Assembly (NCBI GenBank): GCA_910585505.1
Contig: CAJUFF010000001.1
Coordinates: 1 to 64,000 of the forward strand
Direction of reading: 5' to 3'
Origin: an uncultured Ruminiclostridium sp.
Lineage (GTDB): Bacteria > Bacillota > Clostridia > Oscillospirales > Ruminococcaceae
Length of the DNA: 64,000 nt
Positions 25,823 through 35,700 of the stretch are shown piece after piece. The notes beneath the pieces were generated by a model that was given only the letters and a program-made list of their open reading frames with translations, ran no database searches and had not been told where the DNA came from. Within the stretch, counting starts at the first letter, position 1. Every line of letters starts with the position of its first letter. The position numbers and the translations under genes were made by a program.

Positions 25823-25885
25823 AAATCTTGCGTTTTTTTGCACTGTTTGTAATTTTGTTTAAACTTTTTTTGGTTTGCTATAGTA

Positions 25886-26512
25886 TTACTCCCCTTCGTT
25901 CTCCATCTCATACGTGTCCAGCTGTCCCGCCAGTCTCTCCGCCTGCTCGTCTATTTCCCGCTGATCGATTCCGTCCATATCGTCAAGGATCATCTGTCCT
26001 TCCTGAACGGGTAAAGGCGGGAGATCGTCAATGCTCTTTAACCCAAAACAGCGCAGAAACGTATCAGTGGTGCGATAAGCTATCGGTCTTCCCGGAAGCT
26101 CAAGCCTCCCCGCCTCCTCGATAAGACCCTTCTCAACTAAAGTGTTGACAACTCCGGAGCTGTCTATTCCTCTGATCTGTTCCACAAATCCCTTAGTCAC
26201 GGGCTGATTATAGGCTATTACCGCCAGACATTCCAGCGCCGCCTGCGATAAAGGCGTTTGCCTGTGAGAATCCAACGCCGCTTTTACATAGGACGCCAGC
26301 TCCTCCTGAGTGGAAAGCTGAAACGCGCTGCCTAACCTGATTATTCTTAACCCGCTTCCCATTACCGAATAACGGCGTTCAAGCTGATTAAGTATTTTGG
26401 CGGTGGTATCCGTATCTATTCCCGACGCTTCCGACAGTTTATCCAACGTTATCGGGTCGGCGTAAGCGAAAAGTATCGCTTCAACTATCGCCATACCTTC
26501 TACTATTTCCAT
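25886..26512 (-). CDS. scpB: Segregation and condensation protein B
   Basis: 208 aa, two winged-helix domains ('IVEAILFAYADPITLDKLSEASGI', 'PLSQAALECLAVIAYNQPVTKGFVEQIRG'). Bridges ScpA and SMC in the bacterial condensin that compacts and segregates chromosomes. Encoded downstream of scpA; an AAAGGA ribosome site precedes the start. Confidence 0.95.
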   Translation of the reverse strand: MEIVEGMAIVEAILFAYADPITLDKLSEASGIDTDTTAKILNQLERRYSVMGSGLRIIRLGSAFQLSTQEELASYVKAALDSHRQTPLSQAALECLAVIAYNQPVTKGFVEQIRGIDSSGVVNTLVEKGLIEEAGRLELPGRPIAYRTTDTFLRCFGLKSIDDLPPLPVQEGQMILDDMDGIDQREIDEQAERLAGQLDTYEMENEGE

Positions 26513-26596
26513 TCGATCACTTTTCCTTTTGTTTTTTATTCCAATCCGCCTTTACCGTTAAAAAACGAAATTTTATGCGCAAGAGCGTCGGACAGA

Positions 26597-26626
26597 AATA
26601 AAACGCTTTCCATGGAGCGTTTTATT
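26597..26626 (-). terminator. Hairpin at the scpA stop
   Basis: Perfect 11-bp stem AATAAAACGCT/AGCGTTTTATT (26597-26607, 26616-26626) overlapping the scpA stop codon. It may attenuate read-through into scpB or mark an RNA-processing point. Confidence 0.5.
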
Positions 26627-27368
26627 CCTCGTCCCGAAAGCTTACTCGATTTCTTTTAATGCGCTCTGCCCTGTCTGTAGGCTTATATTCCAGCCACTCG
26701 TTATCCTCCGAAATACTGACGTAACCGTATTTGGAAAGCTCCAAAAGTGCCAGAAAGGTCGCAACCTGCTCCGAGCGGTTTTGCCCGCCGTACAGGCTCC
26801 TCAGTTCTATTCCGCAGCTTTTCTTTATTTTTTTCAGCACGTACAGCACCTTTGTAAATACCGTAACATAGCTTTTCGCTACAATGGGCTTCATAGAAGG
26901 CGGGCGCGCGTTGAATTTTGCCATAGCCACACGGTCGGTCATTGCCGCAACAGCGGCATACAGCTCAAAAGGATCGTGATTAAGCTTATAGGAGAAATCC
27001 GTGTCTATTTTCATAGGTTCCCTTACGAATATCTCCGTTCCCTTCCACTTTTCCCTGAGCTTTTCCGCTATCACCTTACAGAGGGCGTATTCAACCAACG
27101 TACCCTCCAGCTCCTTTTTAAGCTGTTCCGCCTCATGCTTGGGCAGCAGCGCGGAGGATTTTATTAAAATAAGATGAGCGGCCATTTCCATAAATTCGCC
27201 CGCTATCTCCATATTCGCTTCCTGCATCTGCTCCAGATAAAGCAAAAACTGTTCCAGAAGCACCGATATCTCTATATCCCTTATATTTAATTTATGTTTC
27301 TGTATCAGGGAAAGCATAAGATCAAGGGGACCCTCGAACACCTTAAGCTTAAAGTTCAGTTCCTGCAT
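26622..27368 (-). CDS. scpA: Segregation and condensation protein A
   Basis: 248 aa kleisin of the SMC-ScpAB condensin. Starts 'LNFKLKVFEGPLDLMLSLIQKHKLNIRDI', the classic ScpA N-terminus, and has the winged-helix C-terminus ('VATFLALLELSKYGYVSISED'). Lies 10 bases after the M50 protease gene, in the common S2P-scpA-scpB order. Confidence 0.96.
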   Translation of the reverse strand: MQELNFKLKVFEGPLDLMLSLIQKHKLNIRDIEISVLLEQFLLYLEQMQEANMEIAGEFMEMAAHLILIKSSALLPKHEAEQLKKELEGTLVEYALCKVIAEKLREKWKGTEIFVREPMKIDTDFSYKLNHDPFELYAAVAAMTDRVAMAKFNARPPSMKPIVAKSYVTVFTKVLYVLKKIKKSCGIELRSLYGGQNRSEQVATFLALLELSKYGYVSISEDNEWLEYKPTDRAERIKRNRVSFRDEE

Positions 27369-27378
27369 TTTTTAAAAA

Positions 27379-28077
27379 CTATACTCCCATAAAAAATTCC
27401 ACATATCCCGTGGCATAAAACAGTCCCTTTGATATCCACGTCGAAAGAAAGCTCATGGGTATGCTGAACACTCCGAACAGAAACATCAGCATTATAACCA
27501 TCATTATCGCTCTTTCGTACCTCATTATCCTTATAAAAAGCTTGGTGGGCAGGAAAGCCATAAAAAAGCGCGCTCCGTCAAAGGGCGGCACAGGAAGCAG
27601 ATTAAAGACTGCGAGATATATGCTGACGCTTACTATCCGTATTGTGGTGTAGTAAAGGTACAGCTCCGCGCACGCGTTGCCCGAAGCGATAACCTCGGTG
27701 TTGGAATACAAAATTATTTTTTCCGCTATCACAGTCACATAAGCTATCAGCAGATTAGCCAAAGGTCCCGCCAGAGCGATTATCGCCGTAGCGATACGCG
27801 GCCTTGTCTTGGAACAGCGGAAAGGATTTATCGGTATCGGCCTCCCCCAGCCGAAGCCGAACAGCACCACTGCCAAGGTTCCCATAATATCCACGTGAAG
27901 AAAAGGATTAAGCGAAAGCCTTCCGCTTTTTTCGGGGGTAGGATCGCCTAACGCTTTTGCTGCCCAGCCGTGAGCGCACTCGTGCAGAGGAATCTCCACC
28001 AGAATTATTATCAAACAGACAAAGATTTCCACTACTATCATTGCGCTGCTTGCGGTTTGATTCGCAAGATTTAACAT
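27379..28077 (-). CDS. Site-2-protease-like membrane metalloprotease (M50)
   Basis: 232 aa, about five transmembrane helices. Zinc-binding HECAH in 'LVEIPLHECAHGWAAKALGD' and the second motif 'NLLPVPPFDGARF' supplying the third ligand Asp. Members of this short subfamily usually precede scpAB in Firmicutes. The substrate is unknown. Confidence 0.92.
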   Translation of the reverse strand: MLNLANQTASSAMIVVEIFVCLIIILVEIPLHECAHGWAAKALGDPTPEKSGRLSLNPFLHVDIMGTLAVVLFGFGWGRPIPINPFRCSKTRPRIATAIIALAGPLANLLIAYVTVIAEKIILYSNTEVIASGNACAELYLYYTTIRIVSVSIYLAVFNLLPVPPFDGARFFMAFLPTKLFIRIMRYERAIMMVIMLMFLFGVFSIPMSFLSTWISKGLFYATGYVEFFMGV

Positions 28078-28117
28078 AACCCCCGCCTTTCCGATTTTTA
28101 TCTTTTATCAGCTATTT

Positions 28118-28310
28118 AATACTAATTTTGATCAAGATATAGACAAATAATACTAATTTAATGTTTCCGGTGCAATCTCTTTTTAATCTATGGGCATTGC
28201 GTCGGTTTAATACTAATACTAATCCTTTTTAAAACTGTTGGATTAGTGTTTTGAGTGCAACCCTTTTTAAACTATGGATTTTATCCATAGTTTAAAAAGG
28301 GATTGGTATA
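28118..28310. repeat. Palindromic module array, partly decayed
   Basis: An older part (28118-28210) keeps two ATACTAAT boundaries and a delta-like AATTTTGATCAAGATATAG segment. The intact pair (28211-28310) has a CTAATCC/GGATTAG stem (28219-28225/28240-28246), linker AGTGTTTTGAGTGCAA, stem gamma 28261-28278/28284-28301 and the end ATTGGTAT. Confidence 0.85.
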
Positions 28311-28463
28311 AATCCCAATAGAAATCAGACAAATCCGACGATTGGAGCGTCCCTACTCTGCGTCAGCCCTCCTTGAAATATGGCATATTCCTGCGTCGGG
28401 ACTTCCTTGATTAGGAACGCCCCACCCGCCGCCTTTGTCTGATTTCTACTGAGAATTAGTATA
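28311..28463. repeat. 153-bp structured repeat, copy 1
   Basis: Matches 48913-49065 with two substitutions over 153 bases. The ends pair through TAGAAATCAGACAAA and TTTGTCTGATTTCTA. The interior has further complementarity (GGAGCGTCCCT with AGGAACGCCCC, and AAATATGGCATATT). It ends in ATTAGTAT, the boundary motif of the small palindromes. No coding frame is evident. It could be a MITE-like element or a structured RNA. Confidence 0.88.
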
Positions 28464-28594
28464 AAAAGAGATTGGTATATAACAAGTTATTTTTTTATTA
28501 TACAACATTTTGGGATAAATTTCAAGTAGTTGATTCTAATATCTGTTTAAAAAGTAAACAAGTCGCTTTTTAACATTACAGGTTATTGGACATT

Positions 28595-28714
28595 ATACTA
28601 ATACTGTTAACCAATTAAAAATTGGAAAAATGGTTTTTAATTGGTTAACAGTGTTTCGGGTGTAATAACCATTTTGACTATGATTTTATCCAGTGTCAAA
28701 ATGGTTATTAGTAT
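28595..28714. repeat. Palindromic module pair, alpha plus beta
   Basis: ATACTAAT, alpha 28603-28621/28634-28652, linker AGTGTTTCGGGTGTAA, beta 28663-28678/28695-28710, then ATTAGTAT. The stem order matches the copy at 22015-22141. The stretch between the 153-bp repeat and this element (28464-28594) is AT-rich with nothing recognisable. Confidence 0.92.
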
Positions 28715-28780
28715 AAAATGTATAACCAAAGATTACTGCCAGTCAAGCCTGCAACTTGATTAAAGTTTGGTATCAGACGA

Positions 28781-28827
28781 AATCCCGGTTCAGCTCGCGG
28801 ATAAAATCCACAGGCTGAACCGGGATT
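28781..28827 (-). terminator. Hairpin after galT
   Basis: Perfect 14-bp stem AATCCCGGTTCAGC/GCTGAACCGGGATT (28781-28794, 28814-28827), 15 bases beyond the galT stop. No T-run is present on the minus strand, so the terminator call is moderate. A delta-like remnant (about 28743-28775) lies beyond it. Confidence 0.6.
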
Positions 28828-28841
28828 GACATAAATAACCG

Positions 28842-30341
28842 TTATAACTGCTCGGTAAATCTCACAAACGCTTCCTTGCCTTTTTCGTCCCTCTTAAACA
28901 CACCAGCATCGCAAAGCACTTGTTCAAATACCCTTCCAACTTCCGTACGGATTATTTCCTCCGCGTTCCCTGCGTTCAATTCGGGATGCTGTTTTACAAC
29001 GCCCTTTGCCCATTCCGCGTGGGAAGCCGTTGCGGGATCGGCAGTCAGATCCTTCTCCTCAAGTAAGGCCTTTTCCAGCGCCTTAAGCTCCACCGCAAGC
29101 CTTGAGGGCAGTACCGCCAGCCCCATTACCTCGATAAGACCTATGTTTTCCTTTTTTATATGATGTAACGACGGGTTAGGGTGATAAACCCCCAACGGTC
29201 TCTCCTTGGTTGTTATGTTATTGCGCAGCACCAGATCGCATTCGTACACATCCCCCTTCATTCGTGCGATAGGCGTTATCGTATTGTGAGGCGTTCCATT
29301 GGTCTCGGCGAAAACAAACACGCTTTCGTCGCTGTAACCTCTCCATGATTTTAAAATAAGGTCGCATACCTTTACCAATTCGCCCCTGCTTCGGCTTTGC
29401 GCCCTGATAACCGACATAGGCCACTTTAATGTTCCCAAAGTAACATCGGGAAAGGCGGGAAGAGAAAAATATCTTTCAATTTTCGCCTTTTCCATGGCGA
29501 AACTATAATTTCCCCCCTGAAAATGCTCATGACTGAGAATGGAGCCGCCTACTATTGGGAGATCGGCGTTTGAACCGACAAAATAGTGGGGCACATACTC
29601 AATAAAATCAAACAGCTTTTCAAACACCGCCGCGTCTATCTTCATGGGGGTGTGATTTTCGTTGAAAACTATACAGTGCTCGTTGTAATATCCGTAAGGC
29701 GAATATTGGAGCTGCCATTTTTCTCCGCCTACGGTAACCGGGACGGGACGGAGATTCTGACGTGCGGGGTGAGTCGGAGTTCCGGAAAAACCCTCGTTTT
29801 CAAGACATAATTGGCATTTAGGGTAAGCCGTGGACTGCGCTTTTCCCTGCTTCGCTATGTCGCGGGGATCCTTTTCGGGCTTTGAGCGGTTTATGGTAAT
29901 ATCAAATTCGCCGTACTCGGATTCGTATTTCCACTTTAAATCCTTCGCAATTCTGCCCGCTCTTACATAATTTACGCTTTTATTATACTCATAGTAATTT
30001 GACACGGCGTTTTCCGGTGAAACTGAATTATACCTGCGCAAAAACTCATCGTACACCTCGTGAGGAAGGGGAGTTACCACTCCCATAAGCTTTGTGTCAA
30101 ACAAGTCCCTTGAATTTGCGGTATCTTCCGTAATGGAATTGTCGCAGGCGTATTTTATAAGCCGCTCCAATATTTCGTCAACGGACAGTCCCTCGTCCTC
30201 CTCGTTTATTTCTGGCTCCTCCCAATCGGAAAGCCCGAAAATATTCATATATTGATTTCGGATAACAATTTCGTCAATCGGCTTAATAAGCCCTTTTCTG
30301 ACCGAATAGTTTATAAGAAGCTGTACATCCCTGCAAATCAT
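28842..30341 (-). CDS. galT: UDP-glucose-hexose-1-phosphate uridylyltransferase, class 2
   Basis: 499 aa, Firmicutes-type GalT of the Leloir galactose pathway. Start at 30341 with AAAGGAG about 8 bases upstream; the frame back to 30392 is not needed. Conserved segments include 'TPLPHEVYDEFLRRY', 'YFVGSNADLPIVGGSILSHEHFQGG' (active-site histidines) and 'NTITPIARMKGDVYECDLVLRNN'. No galK or galE is adjacent, so it stands apart from a galactose operon in this window. Confidence 0.94.
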   Translation of the reverse strand: MICRDVQLLINYSVRKGLIKPIDEIVIRNQYMNIFGLSDWEEPEINEEDEGLSVDEILERLIKYACDNSITEDTANSRDLFDTKLMGVVTPLPHEVYDEFLRRYNSVSPENAVSNYYEYNKSVNYVRAGRIAKDLKWKYESEYGEFDITINRSKPEKDPRDIAKQGKAQSTAYPKCQLCLENEGFSGTPTHPARQNLRPVPVTVGGEKWQLQYSPYGYYNEHCIVFNENHTPMKIDAAVFEKLFDFIEYVPHYFVGSNADLPIVGGSILSHEHFQGGNYSFAMEKAKIERYFSLPAFPDVTLGTLKWPMSVIRAQSRSRGELVKVCDLILKSWRGYSDESVFVFAETNGTPHNTITPIARMKGDVYECDLVLRNNITTKERPLGVYHPNPSLHHIKKENIGLIEVMGLAVLPSRLAVELKALEKALLEEKDLTADPATASHAEWAKGVVKQHPELNAGNAEEIIRTEVGRVFEQVLCDAGVFKRDEKGKEAFVRFTEQL

Positions 30342-30372
30342 AGGCTTTGCTCCTTTCCTGCAAACGAATGGT

Positions 30373-30430
30373 ATTAAGGCAACACCGCGCAATGACCGCC
30401 TGACGGCTTTGCGTGCGGTATTGCCTTAAT
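30373..30430. repeat. Hairpin ATTAAGGCAA between fprA-like gene and galT
   Basis: ATTAAGGCAACACCGC (30373-30388) pairs with GCGGTATTGCCTTAAT (30415-30430) with one mismatch, around a loop that also has self-complementarity. No T-run. From memory, similar TTAAGGCAACACCGC sequences recur in Ruminococcus genomes, but that was not checked. Confidence 0.55.
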
Positions 30431-30476
30431 TTGTCAAGAACTTAAACGGACTCCTTTATCGGCGCTTTCCCGCTTT

Positions 30477-32267
30477 TTACTCAATAGGCTCAAAATCCGC
30501 GGCTCCGTGCTTACAAAGGGGACAAACAAAATCCTCCGGCAGCTCGTCTCCCTCATAAACATATCCGCATACCTTGCATACGAATCCCTTCTTCCCCTCC
30601 GTCTGAGGCTTGGGCTTTACGTTCTTCTGATAATAGGTATAGGTCATGGTCTCGGCGGAGGAAATAACCCTGCTTTCCGTAATGGCGCAGATAAACATTC
30701 CATGCGTTCCGAAGTCCACATACTGCTCCACCTTAAGGGACATAAAAGAATTGATATATTTTGAAAGGAACACTATACCGTTATCGGAACGCAGAACCTC
30801 TTCGTCCTCAAACTTGTTTACGCTTCTTCCGCTGCGGAATCCGAATTTTTCAAATACCGAGAACGGAGCGTCCTGTGAAAGGCAGTTTATGTTCATTACC
30901 CCGGTCTGCTTGATAATATGGTGAGAGTAATTTTCCTTGTTTATTGTCACCGCAATACGGTTTGGAGTATTGGTTACCTGCGTTACCGTATTGACAATAA
31001 GTCCGTTGTCCTTTTTCCCGTCGTTGCAGGTAACGACATACAAGCCGTAGCCTATGTTGAAAAGCGCCGTGAGATCGTTCTTGTTTGCGGTCTCTCCGCT
31101 GCGGGCAATATAATCGGCACTCAGCGCCGAAGCCAGCTCTTCCAGCTTTTTTGCGCTTTCTTCGTTTAAAGCGGATTTTACGGTGACAACGGGGTCAATG
31201 AAAGTGAGCTTTTTGCTCTTTTCTAACATGGACTTCATTGTTTTTGCCGCTAAGGGCGCCCAAGAGCCGTTTTCGATAAAGCCTACGATTCTGTTCTGAT
31301 AGTTTCTCTCAGTGAGATGTTCGATAAAAGTGCGCATAAAAGGGAAAATATCTGCGTTATATGTGGTGGTTGCCAATACAAGCTTGTTGTACCTGAAAGC
31401 GTCCTCCACCGCCTCCGCCATATCGTCGCGGGCAAGGTCTGTAACAACCACCTTGGGACAGCCGTTGTTTTTGAGTTTTTCGGCCAACTTCTCAACAGCC
31501 GCCTTTGTATGACCGTAAATCGAGGTATAAGCAATGACCACGCCCTCGCTTTCGGGCTCATAGGATGACCATGTATTGTACAAATCCAGATAGTAGCCCA
31601 AATTTTCATTAAGAACAGGACCATGCAGAGGACATATAATCTGTATGTCAAGCCCCGCCGCTTTTTTGAGCAGTGCCTGCACCTGTGCGCCGTACTTTCC
31701 CACTATGCCTATATAATAGCGCCTTGCCTCGCAGGCCCATTTTTCGTCCGCGTCCAGCGCTCCGAATTTTCCGAAGCCGTCGGCGGAAAACAATACCTTA
31801 TCAAAGCTGTCATAAGTTACCATAACTTCGGGCCAATGCACCATAGGCGCGGACACGAAATGGAAAGTGTGTTTTCCGAGGGAAAGGGTGTCTCCTTCCG
31901 CTATTACCATGTTCCTGCCCTCAAAATCGGTGCCGAAAAACTGCTTCATCATAGTGAAAGCCTTGGCGCTGGAAACTATAACCGCGTCCTTATAGTTATT
32001 CATAAAGCTTGCGATATTTGCCGAGTGGTCAGGCTCCATATGCTGTATTATAAGATAGTCGGGCTTGCGGCTGCCTAAGGCGTTTTCGATATTATCCAGC
32101 CATTCATGGGTAAAATGCGCGTCCACCGTATCCATAACAGCTATTTTCTCATCGACTATTACATAGGAATTATAAGCCATTCCGTTGGGTACAATATACT
32201 GTCCTTCAAACAGATCCACATTATGATCGTTTACGCCCACATACAAAATGTCCTTTGTGATTTTCAT
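30477..32267 (-). CDS. Flavodiiron protein with flavin-reductase and rubredoxin domains
   Basis: 596 aa, four domains in order: metallo-beta-lactamase-like diiron domain (residues ~1-245, ligands in 'HMEPDHS'), flavodoxin-like FMN domain (~250-390, 'VIAYTSIYGHTKAAVEKLAEKL'), flavin-reductase-like domain (~400-545) and rubredoxin (~550-596, two CxxC pairs: 'CKVCGYVYEG', 'CPLCKHG'). Such proteins reduce O2 or NO to harmless products in anaerobes. Having the electron-transfer domains in one chain should make it self-sufficient with NAD(P)H. The name FprA-like is given by family, not by tested activity. Confidence 0.94.
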   Translation of the reverse strand: MKITKDILYVGVNDHNVDLFEGQYIVPNGMAYNSYVIVDEKIAVMDTVDAHFTHEWLDNIENALGSRKPDYLIIQHMEPDHSANIASFMNNYKDAVIVSSAKAFTMMKQFFGTDFEGRNMVIAEGDTLSLGKHTFHFVSAPMVHWPEVMVTYDSFDKVLFSADGFGKFGALDADEKWACEARRYYIGIVGKYGAQVQALLKKAAGLDIQIICPLHGPVLNENLGYYLDLYNTWSSYEPESEGVVIAYTSIYGHTKAAVEKLAEKLKNNGCPKVVVTDLARDDMAEAVEDAFRYNKLVLATTTYNADIFPFMRTFIEHLTERNYQNRIVGFIENGSWAPLAAKTMKSMLEKSKKLTFIDPVVTVKSALNEESAKKLEELASALSADYIARSGETANKNDLTALFNIGYGLYVVTCNDGKKDNGLIVNTVTQVTNTPNRIAVTINKENYSHHIIKQTGVMNINCLSQDAPFSVFEKFGFRSGRSVNKFEDEEVLRSDNGIVFLSKYINSFMSLKVEQYVDFGTHGMFICAITESRVISSAETMTYTYYQKNVKPKPQTEGKKGFVCKVCGYVYEGDELPEDFVCPLCKHGAADFEPIE

Positions 32268-32303
32268 GTTAATTACCTCTTTCTTTAAGTATCTTTATGA
32301 ATT

Positions 32304-32406
32304 ATACCAATCTTTAATCAAGTTGCAGACTTGATTAAAGATTGCACCCGAAACACTGTTTTCATAATTTTCGGATTATCTTTTTTTAAAAAACAGTATC
32401 AGGTAC
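32304..32406. repeat. Palindromic module pair, stem delta plus a T-rich stem
   Basis: ATACCAAT, stem delta AATCTTTAATCAAGT/ACTTGATTAAAGATT (32309-32323, 32329-32343), linker TTGCACCCGAAACACT, a GTTTT/AAAAC stem, then AGTATCAGGTAC. Delta recurs at 48802-48836. Confidence 0.87.
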
Positions 32407-32498
32407 TCGCAGGTTGTTTATTATTACTATTGTACCACGTTTTGGAAAAAAAATAAAGGGGGACGCGGAAAATTTTTTCTGATACTGCAATTATGTTA

Positions 32499-32625
32499 AT
32501 ACTAATTTTCAATCATCTTGTAGACAAAATTTCACAGGATCTACAAGATGATTGAAAATTACACCCTAAGAACTAATTCCCGATCGACAACAAAATTTGT
32601 CAGTACTTTGATCGGGAATTAGTAT
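32499..32625. repeat. Palindromic module pair with two unique stems
   Basis: ATACTAAT, a 21-bp perfect stem (32504-32524/32540-32560), linker TTACACCCTAAGAACT, a 13-bp perfect stem CTAATTCCCGATC/GATCGGGAATTAG (32573-32585/32610-32622), end ATTAGTAT. Neither stem is seen elsewhere in the window, yet linker and ends match the family. Confidence 0.88.
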
Positions 32626-32655
32626 TATTTTTAATGTTAACTTATCGTATAATAA

Positions 32656-32685
32656 AACGGACCGCCGTAAAAACGACAGTCCGTT
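32656..32685 (-). terminator. Terminator of the BspA-like gene
   Basis: AACGGAC/GTCCGTT stem, 17 bases past the stop of the giant gene, followed on the minus strand by TTTTATT. A short but plausible intrinsic terminator. Confidence 0.7.
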
Positions 32686-32701
32686 ATTTTTTATTCGGTT
32701 T

Positions 32702-35700
32702 TTAAATATCCGCCTTTTGTCCGCGATTCCTTTGTATGCCTTCAATACCTTGATAATAAAGCGTTACGAGGAATATCAGCGAAATGGCGATATATTTTTG
32801 TAATTTACCCTTTTTGCCGAAAGCTACAAGCTTAGCGATCTTCTTTTTTCTTTCTTCTTCGACTTCAACATCGGAAGCGTGATTGAAGTATATCATTCCT
32901 ACCGCCGTAAGCCCCGACGCCATTGTCACAAAGATAAAGACTGAAATACCGGGATCGCCCGTGGGCATCGGCGGGTCGTAATCGTCGCTTACGTTAACCG
33001 AATCGGTATAGGCTATTGCGTAAGGCGAGAAGCGGTCGGTGGAGATTGTAACGGTGTCGGCGCTGTTGTCAAGGTCACGGAGAACCGCAGCGCTGCCGTC
33101 ATGTGATCTTATTACTCTGAATCTTCTGCCGCTGTTCTTTAAGCTGTTGGGAATGTCAATGGTTATGGTTATGGGAGCGCTTGTATGTGTAATTCTTTCC
33201 CTTACGCCGTCCACTACCTTAAACAGGCTTATGTCAAGATATTCCCCTAACTTATACTCACCGAGAGCCGCGCTTATTATCGCGCGGTCACGGAGACTTA
33301 CCGTGCCGTCCCCTTCGGTAACAGAAAGAATTATTCTGACTTCCGAGGTACCGTTTATCAGCTTGTCGCGCTCCTCTTCGTTAAGCACCGCCTTGATGAG
33401 ACTCGACGTGCTGTCCGCTATGGAAGCGTTCAGCGAATTATCTCCCTTTTCAACTTCAAAGCCGTATTTTCCGTTAAAATCGGATTCGTCCGGTATATTG
33501 TCGGAGGGAGGATTGGTTATAGGCGGTTTTTCGGTAGCTTCGGTTTCCCATGGCTGGGGAGGAGTTGTTGTACCGCCGTTATTTCCGCCGCTGTCATCTC
33601 CCGGAACGGGCGGTTTGGTGGTGCCGCCGTTCCCCGACGTGGTTGTGGGAGGAGCAAAGTTGCCGCTGCCGTTATTGTCGCCAGTTACTGGAGGCTTGGG
33701 ATCATCGGGACCGGGTCCGGGATCTACGGAAGAACCGACAAGCTTTTCGCGTCCACATACGGAGCAGCGGTAAACCGTCTTTCCGTCGCGCTTTTCGCCG
33801 GTATCTACCCAATCGTGGTCGCCGTATCCGCTGCCGTCAAGATCTCCGTCCTTGATGGGATCGTAATCCCCTCTTTCACAGTCGTGCCAGTGGCTGTTGT
33901 CATCGCTGTTCCAGCCGTCTTCCCAGATATGGTTGTAGCTTACCTTTCCGCAGATGCGGCACTCGCTTTCTCCGTGCTCTTCACCGTAGTCGTGTACGTG
34001 ACCGTCGTTCTGATCCACGTATTTTCTGAATTCTTTTTCCACGCTTCTTATGGGCAAACCGTAAATAGTCTTAGGAAGCGATATTTTTGTCTTGCCGTCG
34101 GGAAGATCGATTCTTGTTACGTCTACCCACTTCTTGTCTTCGTTTATCTTATAAGTTATCTTTTCGATATCCTTTCCGAAAAGGTCGGACTTCAGGCCGC
34201 TGGGAATGTACATTCTGCGTATTTTGCTGCCCGCGAAAACATTGTCGCCTACCGATCTGATTCCGGGCGGGAGTGTGATTTCGTCAAAGCTTCCCATATC
34301 AACAAAAGCGTTATCGCCGATATAAGTCACGCCTTCTTTTATAAAGATTGCGTCTATCAGGTCGGCGTATTGCGTCCAAGGGGCGTTTTTGCCGCTGTCC
34401 ACATTGTAATCGTACATTTCGCCTTCGCCTTCGATAACAAGGCGCTTGTTTTTCTCGTCAATGTACCATGTTACCTTATCGCCGCATTCGCCGCTTATTA
34501 TATCGCAGATTGTGCAGCGTCTCTCGCCTTCATTATGATAGTGAATATGGGTATCGGTATTTACATACTTTCTGTATTCCTTAGCTACTTCCACTACCTG
34601 ATGATTGAGAATAACATTGGGTACGTCAACTGTTTTTCCTTCGGAAATCTCAATTTTGGTTATTTTCACGCTGCTGCTGTCGATAAAGCGATATTTGAGT
34701 ACCGCCGTATCTTCGGGTACGGTAAGCGCCGCTGACGTGCTGTCGGAAAGAATTATCTTCTTAAGCGTCGTACATCCCGCAAACGCGTTGGAAGCAACCT
34801 TTCTTATATTTTCATCAAGTATAAGCGTACTGCCGTTTTCCGAATTGCCCGCAAGAGAGATACAGTTTTCAAAGGCTCTTTCGCCGATTTCAGCAAGGCT
34901 AACGGGGAAAGCTTCGCTTACGTCGGAAAGAACCGCAAGACCGCTGAAAGCGTAAGCGCCTACGGACTTAACACCGTCTCTTATTACCAGCTTCTTAATA
35001 ACGTCCTTATGTTCTTTTTTCCATGGAGCGGGATTTGACGGAGAGTAATCGTACATCTCTCCCGTATCGGCTTCGGTTGAGGTCAAGCCCTCGCGAAGCT
35101 TGATTTCAAGCGTATCGCCGTTCAATTTCCATACCACTCCCACGCCGCAAAGTCCGCCGTCGTCGTTGCAGAGAACACAGACGCCCTCGTTATAGCAATG
35201 CTCGTGATTGTCGATATCCAGATATACGCCCAAATCTTCTATTTTTCCCACATTGATATTGGTTTTGCCCTCGCCTAACCTTGCCGCCGCGATATAGTCC
35301 CTTCCGTCGGCTCTGCGCTCGTAGTATACAAGGCTTGCCGTTTGAGTATAACCGCGATTGTCGATGACGTTTCTCGGCGTGAGTATGATATCTAACTTTC
35401 CGCATTCGGAGAAAGCATAGTTGCCTATCTTCTCGATTCCAAGCGGAAGCTTTACGGTTTCAAGTGCGCCGCAGTCGGAGAAGGCATATTCGCCTATGGA
35501 TTTAAGACTGTTTTTGAATATCAGTTCTTTTATGCCACCGCATCCGCTGAACGCTTTCTTTCCTATCGTCTCAAGGGAATTCGGAAGCGTAAGGCTGAAC
35601 AGATTCTCACAGCCCGCAAAGGCTTCGTCGTAAATTTCCGTTACGCCTTCGGGAATTGAAACTATTCTGATGTCTTTGACCTCGTTGCCGCTTATCACAT

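Noticed and set aside
33815..34735. Long open frames antisense to the giant LRR gene (here 306 codons)
   Set aside because: They arise from the codon bias of the repetitive gene on the other strand, lack ribosome sites and have no recognisable domain.
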